Source of the DNA: Paraphoma chrysanthemicola
Lineage: Eukaryota; Ascomycota; Dothideomycetes; Pleosporales; Phaeosphaeriaceae
DNA: 64,000 nucleotides
NCBI GenBank assembly: GCA_020744225.1
Contig: JAGMWG010000025.1
Span: forward strand, 124,001 to 188,000
Direction: 5' to 3'
The translations under genes were made by a program, and so were the position numbers. This document shows positions 55,907 through 64,000 of the stretch, one piece after another. Numbering within the stretch: position 1 is the first letter of the stretch; the number at the start of each line of letters is the position of its first letter. The notes beneath the pieces are model-generated. The model did no database searches and was not told where the DNA came from. It saw nothing but the letters and a program-made list of their open reading frames with translations.

Positions 55907-56581
55907 GATTTCTTGAAGCAGCCGACGGAGAGGTTTTAGACGGCAATGCACTCCTTGCGACAAATACAGCTGAGAGAAGGACGATTCAGAGCTTGAAAGA
56001 TACAAATGTGCTACTTTCTGATGGCGAGAAGCAAGGCGCGACGTAGGGCGCAAGGCGTGAGCACTTGCGCCTAACCCATGTAAATGGTAAAGTAAGCATA
56101 CGACTGATTTGAAAAGGTGAGGGGCTGGGTGTAAGCATGGCAGCAAGATTTCTTATGCCCATGAGATTTCAGACGCTCTGCCATGCTTTCTGTAATCTGG
56201 ACTGCCAGTCTAACTATGCGCCAAGAGGCTGTAATTCTGCAGTAACAAGGAAGGGGTCACGGTATCGTTGTACATCTTGATTGTAGACTCGGCAATGAGA
56301 CAGGAGATGAGACCACAGTAGATTAGTCTCAGAGACTGAGCAGAGACTGAGGAGTGCCCTGTGAGAAGCTTTCGTCTACGATGTGGCCACGAACAGTGAG
56401 TAGTGGTGCATACGGCGGGAGTCCGCAGGCCCCTGCTCGGCTGCGGAAGATCTTCGGAAGCATCACCAAAAGTGCAGGCTAACTCCAGCTTTGAGCTTCG
56501 ACTTCGCGACAAAGCCAGCCTCGACGCCCACCCACTCGATCGCACACTCTCGACGCGCCTGACGCGTCTTATACAATCGCC
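55907..56581. promoter_or_regulatory. Divergent region GNAT-like / CDC73
   Basis: 675 bp between divergent genes. The minus frame at 56210-57157 lies antisense to CDC73 and is a shadow. No specific element recognised. Confidence 0.45.
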
Positions 56582-57901
56582 ATGGCAGCGCAGGCCGAAA
56601 TTGAGGACCCGCTGTACAATTTGCGCCTCTCCATCAAGGACGACAGCGTCCCCATCCTTTCCAAGAGCGCCGACCCAACACCCGCCGACACAGTAACGGA
56701 CCTCGCCGCCGCGACACACATATCCTTCAATGTGAACGATGCTCACCGAACCTTCTCCCTCACATTGCCTACTCGCTTTGCGCCAGACAACAAGCCCATC
56801 GACCTGCGCAGCTGCTACTTTGCGTGGCTGAAGAAAGATGTCAGCGTTACCGACTACTTCGCCGCAGTGCAAGCGCTCAATGAAGACCTGCCCTCTGGTG
56901 CTGGCGGAAGCGTACAGAATCTGCCTTTTGCGCAGAAGATTGAGCTCATAGCATGGCTGAATGGCGAGACAGAGAGCAGTGATAGCATCACTGCCATCGA
57001 TAGCGCCGCCTTGAGCGCAGCTGTTGGTGATGCCGCTGCTATAGCTGGCGGGAAGGGCGTGCCCATGGACAAGGACATGAAGCGAACCGGCGCCGGAAAG
57101 ATGGTGGATGCGCGGTTGCTTCAGATCTACGACGGCGAGCGCAAAATGGGCGACCACAACTCCGTCTTGCGCGGTACAAAGAACGTTGTACGTAGCTCCA
57201 GCACACCCCTCTCAGCGCAGACTCAATACTGACAAACATAACAGGACTTTTCCTCCTGCCGCAAGATCGCTGCAACCTTTCTCCGCAACCGTCCCAATCC
57301 TTCTGCGCCCGCTCCGCTCCCCTCCTCCACGCTGGTCGCCAACCTCCAAAAAGCCCCCCGCAAGCGCCTCGAGCCCATCATTCTCCTCTCGCCATCCGCG
57401 TCCTCGCTCCTGCGCATGGGCAACATCAAGCAATTTCTCGACGACGGCGTCTTCACACCCACCGACGCGGCCGCCACAAGCACGAACATGGTGCGCGTGC
57501 AGCGCGTCATGCCCTCGATATCCACGTCGCCAATCACCTTTATCCTCGTCGACAGCACCACGTCGTTCAAACCAACGTATTGGTCGCGTGTGGTCGCGAT
57601 CTTCACAACCGGCCAGACGTGGCAGTTCAAGACGTACAAGTACAGCAATCCCGCAGAATTGTTCAGTCACTACCCTGGTGTATATGTTGGCTGGAGTAAC
57701 GAGGAGCCCCCGGAAAGTGTGCTGAGTCTGGGACGAGGCGTACTGCCGGTCAAGGTGGACAAGTGGACGGGTACGGAGAAGGGGCGGTGGAGGGATAGAG
57801 AGGTTGTGGAGAGGATCTGGGGCAGGATTGAGGAGGGCATGAGGAGGGGTGGGTGGACAAAGGATGGGCCTGGGTTGGCCGGACAGCAGCCTGGACGGTG
57901 A
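56582..57901 (+). CDS. CDC73: PAF1 complex subunit Cdc73
   Basis: Two exons (56582-57187, 57245-57901) give 420 residues. Cdc73 (parafibromin homologue) is part of the PAF1 complex on elongating RNA polymerase II and links elongation to histone modification. The N-terminal half has DPLYNLRLSIKDDSVPIL and the IDLRSCYFAWLKKD segment. The C-terminal Ras-like Cdc73 domain begins about residue 245 with PIILLSPSASSLLRMGNIKQFL, then SFKPTYWSRVVAIFTTGQTWQFK and HYPGVYVGW. Length is near yeast Cdc73 (393). Intron donor GTACGT, acceptor AACAG. Confidence 0.92.
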
Positions 57902-58185
57902 GAATAGAGAAGCTGCGCTGAGGAATCGTGTAAGACCTAGCGTGAGGGCGTATGGCGTTATGGGAACAGGGCTGCATAGCGCGGTATACCTTGAAGATTG
58001 GCGTTTCTATCACAAAAGATGTATGTATTGTGAGCTTCAATTGAAAAAAGTATCAACACGTTAGACAAGCGACTTGATTAGAATGTAAAAGTGCACTGAA
58101 GCAGCCGTATATTCATGACTTGCTGAAACCCATTCCCAAGCTCGTCGCATAAAAAGAAACTTGCAATCCCGCTATAGACCTTTTT

Positions 58186-60667
58186 CTACCACTCCAGTGG
58201 CTCCGTAAGCACCTCACCCCTATTCGTCTTCGGCACCGCCTTGGCCTCAATCTTCACCGGCCCCTTGCCATGTCTAGCCAGATACCCACTCCCATCCAGC
58301 CACGGCCACACCGCAGTCCTCTTACGCTCATGCTGCTCAATCTTGTCCTCATTCGCCATTGTGAGGCCAATATCATCCAGTCCATTGACGAGACAATGTT
58401 TCCTAAACTCCTCGACATCGAACTTGGAAACCTCGGCGCCCTGCGAATCGCGGATGACCTGGTTGACGAGATCGACTTCGAGTTCCTGGCCTGACTTGGC
58501 GATTTGGTAGAGCTTGTTCAGAGCAGCCGTGTCGGTGATGCGCAGGGGCAACATGCCGTTTTTGAATGTGTTGTTAAAGAAAATGTCGCCAAATGAGGGC
58601 GCGATGATGCATTTGATGCCAAAGTCGAGAAGGGCCCAGGGAGCGTGTTCGCGCGACGAGCCGCAACCGAAATTTGGTCCGGTGCATACGAGTATCTTGG
58701 ATGAGCGGAAGGGTTCTTGGTTGAGCACAAAGTCGGGGTTCTCTTTGTCGCTGCCGGCCTGGTAGCGCCAGGCGTGGAAGAGCGCGGTGCCGAGACCGGA
58801 GCGCTTGATCGTCTTGAGGAACTGCTTGGGGATGATGGCGTCGGTGTCAATGTTGGCAATGTCGAATGGTGCGGCAATACCACGGAGAGTCTCGAACTTC
58901 GGCATGCCGGCAGTGGCGCCTTTTGTGCTTTGTGGTGCGGCGGGAATCTGAGCATCGGCTGGGAGGTCCATTTGGCGGTCGAAATCCTCATCGCTGCCGA
59001 CCTCTTCCATGTGTGCGTCGAGTTCGACCTTGGGTGAGCCTTTGGCGGGACGGGCTGATGGAGGTGCGAGTTTCCGTACGTCTGCCAAATTTCCGACTAT
59101 GGCGGCTGCGGCTGCCATAACTGGAGACATGAGATGTGTTCGGCCACCGGCGCCTTGTCGTCCCTCGAAGTTTCGGTTTGATGTGGATGCACAGCGCTCC
59201 TCAGGCGAGAGAATGTCCGGGTTCATGCCAAGACACATTGAGCATCCAGCTTCTCTCCACTCGAAGCCAGCGTCGCTGAAGATCCTATCGAGGCCCTCTG
59301 CCTCAGCTTGCTTCTTGACAAGACCGGAACCAGGCACAATCATGGCGCGCTTGATGTTGGAAGCGATCTTTTTGCCCTCGACAACACGTGCTGCTAGCCG
59401 CAGATCTTCGATGCGGGCATTGGTGCAGGAACCGATGAAGACTTTGTCGACTTGAATGTCCTGCATAGGGGTGCCGGCAGTGAGGCCCATGTACTTCAGC
59501 GCTCTCTTGCAGGCATCTTTCTTGACTTCATCTTGGAAGTCGTCCGGTCCAGGAACGACACCAGTGATGGGAACAACATCCTGCGGCGAAGTGCCCCAAG
59601 AAATTGTTGGCGCGATGTCCTTAGCATCAATGTAGACCTCAATGTCCCAGTTCGCGCCCTCGTCCGATTTTAGACTTAGCCAGTAGTTGCAAGCCTTTTT
59701 CCACTCTGGGCTGTCGACCTTTGGTGCGAGCGGTCGTCCCTTGAGGTAGTCGATGGTAGTCTGGTCTGGCGCGACCATTCCTGCTCGTGCGCCACCCTCG
59801 ATCGACATATTGCATATCGACATGCGGGCTTCCATGCTCAGCCCGCGGATAGCCGAGCCGCAGAACTCAATGACAGCTCCTGTGCCTCCGGCAGTTCCAA
59901 TCTGTCCAATGACATGTAGGATGATATCTTTACTGCTGACGCCCGGGCCGAGCTCGCCGTCGACCTGCACCTTCATGTTCTTGCTTCTTTGTGTAATGAG
60001 AGTCTGTGTGGCCAGGACATGCTCAACTTCGCTCGTGCCGATACCGAAAGCGAGGGCGCCAAATGCGCCGTGAGTGGAAGTATGGCTGTCACCGCACACA
60101 ACCGTCGTTCCCGGTAATGTGAAGCCCTGTTCTGGTCCGATAATGTGCACGATACCCTGCCTCTTGTCGTCGAGGCCAAAGTATGTCAAGTCAAATGCCT
60201 TGACGTTGTCCTCGAGGGTGACACATTGCGTCCGCGAATCGGCCTCCTCAATGAACTTATCGGTTGTGGTGAGGTTTTTTCTTGAGGATGTAGGGATGTT
60301 CTATTGCGCGTTAGACACTGAAGGCAAGTCCAAGTAGCTGCGGATGTACATACGTGGTCTACTGTAGCGAGGGTGCAATCCGGTCTTCGCACTTTCCGGC
60401 CTGCATTTCGAAGGCCCTCGAAGGCTTGCTATGGTCGTGTGAGTGGTTTGCATTAACAACATATTGGTGTTCTCGATTTCGCTTACCGGTGATGTTACTT
60501 CGTGAACAAGATGCCTATCTGTACTATTGTCAGTCTCTTATCGCAAGAATTGGACTGTCAGACGCACCGATATAGAGCAGAATCGTGCCTTCTTCCTTCT
60601 CTTCGACAATGTGGTCCCCAAAGACCTTGTCGTACAGAGTTTGCGGTGGTGTCACGGCAGACGGCAT
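58186..60667 (-). CDS. LEU1: 3-isopropylmalate dehydratase
   Basis: Four exons (60667-60568, 60518-60487, 60428-60354, 60300-58186) give 773 residues (yeast Leu1 779). The enzyme isomerises 2- to 3-isopropylmalate in leucine synthesis. The order is large (LeuC) then small (LeuD) aconitase-like domain fused in one chain. Exons 1-4 join to MPSAVTPPQTLYDKVFGDH, LYIDRHLVHEVTSP|QAFEGLR, VDHN|IPTSS. The large domain shows VVCGDSHTSTHGAFGAL, GSCTNARIEDL and EAGCSMCLGMNPD, so the three cluster cysteines of the 4Fe-4S centre are present. The small domain shows DTDAIIPKQFLK and GCGSSREHAPWAL. Exon 2 is only 32 nt. About 170 bp upstream there is a CCAAT (60838-60842) next to a CCGAGCGG palindrome (60830-60837). 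The spacing does not fit a Leu3 site (CCG-N4-CGG). Confidence 0.95.
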
Positions 60668-61517
60668 GGTGTGGGAGTGGTATCCGAGATGTGACTGGTG
60701 TTTCAATTAAAGAGACAAAGCTCAGAGTATAATGTATGAGCCAGAAATGAGCAATGCCTCTCGGCTTAAGAAGCGCAGGAACGCGATGGCAAAGCAAAAC
60801 GCCGATGTCGGCAGCGAGAATGGCTACGACCGAGCGGCCAATCTTGAGGCGCCGATTATCACCGCCTACAAACGAAATGTCCCACAGTAACAGTCACAGC
60901 GGCGCTGAGAGCCGCGGGAAGGCTCTGTGATGTGAAGCTCTTTACTGTATCATCCGCTAGGTAGCTATGGCTACTCCTGGAGGGTTGCTGTCCCAGCGCA
61001 TTTGGTTGCTCTTTCAGCGCAGCGATGGCAATGACGTTGCTCGCGTGCTGCCCCGCATTGCGCTGCACCCCCGCCACAGCCTCGCGAAGACCGGATCTGC
61101 GGTGTCAGCTTGTCTTGGAGGCAACCGATTGGCCATGTCCTGCAGAGAACGTCGCATCCCTTGACGTTACCTGGAAGTCTGCTGCCGACGACCGTCTTGC
61201 TTTCGTGACCCTGAGAGTGCAAGAATCGGTCTGAGTTGTTCGGAATCACAATCCGGTAAGGCCTATACCGCTGCTGCTTGAAATATAGGTCACAGTCTGG
61301 GCTGAATGCTGGGCCAATAGCAAAGAAAATGTATCATTTTCAAGTGTTGTATGAGTGTTGTGACATAACCCTTTCAATTCCGACTTCGAAAGCTCGGCGA
61401 GATTGGTACCAGAGAAGTAGAAAGAAATATATATATCTACAACATAGTGAATGATAGTTTACACCAGTCGCTGTAAATGCTACATGTCGCGCCAAAATGC
61501 TGTCCAACACTGTCCAT
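60668..61517. promoter_or_regulatory. LEU1 upstream region
   Basis: 850 bp between the LEU1 start and the ALG7 end, both on minus. It contains CCAAT at 60838-60842 and CCGAGCGG at 60830-60837. Short overlapping frames at 60859-61249 have no motif. Confidence 0.45.
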
Positions 61518-62999
61518 CTACCAGTTGTCTGCGGAGAAGACAAGCAACGCCATACGATGCCGAATGAACAGCCCCAATGTCCCAATGAGGAACTGGAATG
61601 CCAGTAGCCCTAACGCCAACCGATCTTCCCGCATCGGCCCAAACCACACCAGCCACAAATTGATTAGCGTAAAATTGGACGACGAAACCACCTGCCCCTT
61701 TGCATCAATTTCGACATCAAGCATCCGAAGCCGGTGCAGCAACTTGAGGCTCTCCGCTATCGGTCGACGTAATGGTTTGCGAAACTCGACGCGCGAGGGC
61801 TCCAGTAAGCCAGTCCGTGCATTGAAGTGAGGAAGCCGATGTCGGGGGCACGGTACGAGGTGGAATAGCTGCGGAGCTGAGTATACGAAGTTGAATGCTT
61901 GTGGCAAAAGGAGAAGGATCAAAGTCTTGCTGAAATGTCCGAGAATGGCAACGACGGCAAAGACCATGCCTGCAAAGTAGCAGTACGTATCGCCTACAAA
62001 CACCTTGGCAGGGTACCAGTTGTGCATGAGAAGAGCGACCGACACGCCGATGAAAGGCAGAAGGAGATACAAGGAGAAAAGATGAGAGTCCGTAGCTGGA
62101 TGCGGGTACGGCGTGAACGGCGAGAGGTACAGTATATCGTTCAGGACGATCAATACTGCGATGACCAAGGACTGCGCTACTTCAATGCCATTGATGCCGG
62201 CCAGAATGTTGATGCTGTTGGACGAGAAGATTGACATCAATGCCATGTAGATGTAGTAAAGCCAGCCTAAGCAGATGTCAGTATTCTCAACCCCAGAAGA
62301 TTAATCGTATGTTTATGCTTACCAAGATCGAACAGCTCTCCCAGATAAGGTCTCAGTGGCAGAGGTACAACCATTTGGGTCACTCCGAAATCGACAAAGT
62401 AAACCACGAGCATAGGTATAACAGCGAACGCCGGGATGAGTACCTTGTGACGCCACCTGATGTCGAACAAATCGTCTCCTACACCAAGCAGCACGATGGA
62501 CTGTAGCGACAGGATAGCGGACAGGTAGGATGCAAGCTTATTGTGAGGGAATCTGTGGAGCAGACGTCCGGTCTCAATCTCTTCCAGTTCTTTGATGACG
62601 TCCCTGTTCCCGCCGCCAGAGGTCGCAACAACGATGTCCTTGTAGAATGGCCATGGAATGAAGACGATGAGGACGAAGAGGTACACAATCGCACAGACTG
62701 CGCCCATAGTTTCTGGACTATCGATATCAGCTGGATGTATGAAGTTCAAGTATGCGCCTCACTCACATCTCAGTCTGCTTGAGCTTGCATAGATCTCGCC
62801 CCTTGAAGCCGCGCTTTATGAATGCATTTCCTAGCCATCGTATCAAAGCATAGCAAAATGCAAAGGCGAGCCCGCTGAATGCTATAGATGCAATGAGCGG
62901 CTCTCCTTCACCCTGCAACGTGTTCGCCAAGACCCCTACGCAAGCCAGCGACAGAGACAAGAGAGAATAAGTCTCTGTTGACGTCAACGTTGTCGACAT
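61518..62999 (-). CDS. ALG7: UDP-GlcNAc:dolichyl-phosphate GlcNAc-1-P transferase
   Basis: Three exons (62999-62767, 62717-62323, 62266-61518) give 458 residues. Alg7 makes the first dolichol-linked sugar of the N-glycan precursor on the ER membrane and is the tunicamycin target. About ten hydrophobic helices are visible. Motifs: RGFKGRDLCK before helix two, KQTEIPETMGAVCAIVYLF across intron 1, LLGVGDDLFDIRWRHK, FDLGWLYYIYMAL across intron 2, SINILAGINGIEVAQ, VFVGDTYCYFAGM and NARTGLLEPS. Splices were set so that these motifs are restored. I take the ATG at 62999; the frame is open upstream to 63035 but without an ATG. Confidence 0.93.
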
Positions 63000-63442
63000 C
63001 CTTCTAGGACTATTCCCAGCTTTGATGTTGCCCAAGGAGATGTGATAGCTTGGCGCGTGAGTTCGTGTTCTCAGGTCTCTCTAACGCTCCGTCTGCCTCA
63101 CGACGATCGAAGCCGTCGAAAACACAGCAGCCCGGATTTTGTGAAGTCAACTGAAATTGCAAAACAGTCAAGCTGGCGTGCTGAAACTCAACTTCACCAA
63201 TGCGCGTGGCGCAAAGTCGCGTTAACAAACTTTAGTGACCAAATAGGGCAAGCGCCTCACGGATTCGAAGAAGACGCAGGGACGGTGCAGGAAGGAGCGA
63301 CGGGCTGCGTTTGCGCGTGTTTAGTGATGGCCGTTGGCGTTGCTGGCTGGTGTTGAAAGGTGTTCAAAAACAGCCCCGGCGTCTTCCTCCTGCTAACCCC
63401 AAACGAGAGAAGCTCCAGCCGACGAACGCATTGGCAACCATT
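63000..63442. promoter_or_regulatory. Divergent region ALG7 / SEH1
   Basis: 443 bp between divergent genes. If SEH1 starts at 63818 instead of 63443 this region is longer. No specific element recognised. Confidence 0.45.
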
Positions 63443-64000
63443 ATGGAGCTCAACCAGCCTGGCCCGCACACTGATTCTGATGCCATCAAGGCGAACTTGG
63501 ACGCCGTCACTCGTCGCCTTGCTCGTCCAGCTTTCCTCTCGAACCTGACGCCCTCGCGCCTGCCCTCGCAAGCCGCGAGCGACTCGTCTCTGAGCCCCAC
63601 ACGCGACGAAGCACGGTTGCACTCTGGTCCGCTCTCCCACCATCGACACTCCCATCTCAACCTTGCAGTCACCTTCGAAGATGTCCTGGAGCATGCTGAC
63701 CTCGTCTCTCCTCTGATACAGGAGCCCTGTGCCGACGGTAGCCCGTCCAGCGTTGAAAAGCGCATCGTGGATCACCTCGAAGCTCAGTTCATCGAGGCGC
63801 GTCACGCGTACGCGAAAATGGCAGCAGAGCGCGGCTTCCAGACCTTCTCCCACGGGCACCAGGACCTTGTGCTCGCCATCGACTTCAATTACTTTGGCAC
63901 GCGCATGGTTACTGCGAGTTCCGATCACCGCCTCAAGGTGTGGGACAAGAAAGACGAATCGTGGACTTTAGTTGAGAGCTGGAGGGCCCATGATGCGGAG
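63443..64000 (+). CDS. SEH1: Nucleoporin Seh1, 5' part, with N-terminal extension
   Basis: This is an open frame of 186 codons cut by the window edge. From residue 126 (MAAERGFQTF, codon at 63818) it reads HGHQDLVLAIDFNYFGTRMV followed by TASSDHRLKVWDKKDE and SWTLVESWRAHDAE. These are the first WD40 blade(s) of Seh1, a beta-propeller of the nuclear pore Y complex and of the SEA/GATOR2 complex. The 125 codons before it (MELNQPGPHTDSDAIKANL..., with Ser/Pro-rich then helical FEDVLEHADLVSPLIQ) are in frame with no stop. Yeast Seh1 has only a few residues there. So either the real start is 63818 and the upstream frame is leader, or this lineage has an N-terminal extension. The rest of the propeller is outside the window. 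Confidence 0.85.
   Translation, partial: MELNQPGPHTDSDAIKANLDAVTRRLARPAFLSNLTPSRLPSQAASDSSLSPTRDEARLHSGPLSHHRHSHLNLAVTFEDVLEHADLVSPLIQEPCADGSPSSVEKRIVDHLEAQFIEARHAYAKMAAERGFQTFSHGHQDLVLAIDFNYFGTRMVTASSDHRLKVWDKKDESWTLVESWRAHDAE

Noticed and set aside
56210..57157. 315-codon minus-strand frame
   Set aside because: It is antisense to CDC73 exon 1, which has clear homology.
60830..60837. Leu3 binding site upstream of LEU1
   Set aside because: CCG-AG-CGG has a 2-base spacer; Leu3 needs CCG-N4-CGG.
1..64000. CRISPR arrays, rRNA, integrated virus
   Set aside because: No regularly spaced repeats, rRNA-like sequence or viral hallmark genes seen.

Overview
The window looks like a chromosomal segment from a filamentous ascomycete (Pezizomycotina; Dothideomycetes is my best guess, from the overall look of the proteins rather than from any marker). 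The evidence is short introns of about 45-100 nt with GTAAGT/GTGAGT-like donors and CTAAC/CTGAC-like branch points, a Zn2Cys6 regulator, a BYS1/thaumatin-like secreted protein, a fungal WSC/PAN-type surface protein and single-copy yeast-type housekeeping genes (HIS2, URA5, LEU1, NOG1, TIM23, ALG7, CDC73, SEH1). I see no viral, plasmid or bacterial architecture, no CRISPR array, no rRNA and no convincing tRNA.

Left part (1-37.2 kb) is gene-sparse. It holds a secreted BYS1-like protein (-), a five-intron FKBP gene with an odd C-terminus (-), histidinol-phosphatase HIS2 (-), a BTB protein (+), RRN11-like Pol I factor (-), a RING-H2 protein (+), a Zn2Cys6 regulator (+), a GVP36-like BAR protein (+), a gamma-glutamylcyclotransferase-like protein (-), a short-chain dehydrogenase (+), an unassigned nuclear-looking protein (+) and a GPR1/FUN34/YaaH transporter (-). 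Long stretches without a recognisable gene lie at about 1.7-7.9, 8.7-10.8, 11.9-13.7, 18.6-22.7 and 34.0-37.2 kb. A few contain exon-like or motif-like fragments that I could not assign.

Right part (37.2-64 kb) is compact and housekeeping-rich: TPI-family isomerase (-), methylenetetrahydrofolate reductase (+), GH47 mannosidase (-), URA5 (-), TIM23 (+), PAN-domain membrane protein (-), NOG1 (-), an 11-TM protein (+), a GNAT-like protein (-), CDC73 (+), LEU1 (-), ALG7 (-) and a SEH1 gene running off the right edge (+). Several pairs are divergent and may share promoters (TPI-like/MTHFR, URA5/TIM23, NOG1/11-TM, GNAT/CDC73, ALG7/SEH1).

The genes do not form an evident biosynthetic cluster or a single pathway; amino-acid and pyrimidine genes (HIS2, MTHFR, URA5, LEU1) occur in one window without obvious co-regulation. 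Exon boundaries were worked out by eye from splice consensus, preserved frame and family similarity recalled from general knowledge; none was checked by search or RNA data. I found no new system that I would defend strongly. The best leads are the FKBP lacking its usual last strand, the non-standard TPI paralogue, the N-terminally extended SEH1, the GC-AG intron and 28-nt microexon of the Zn2Cys6 gene, and the unassigned fragments in the sparse left half.
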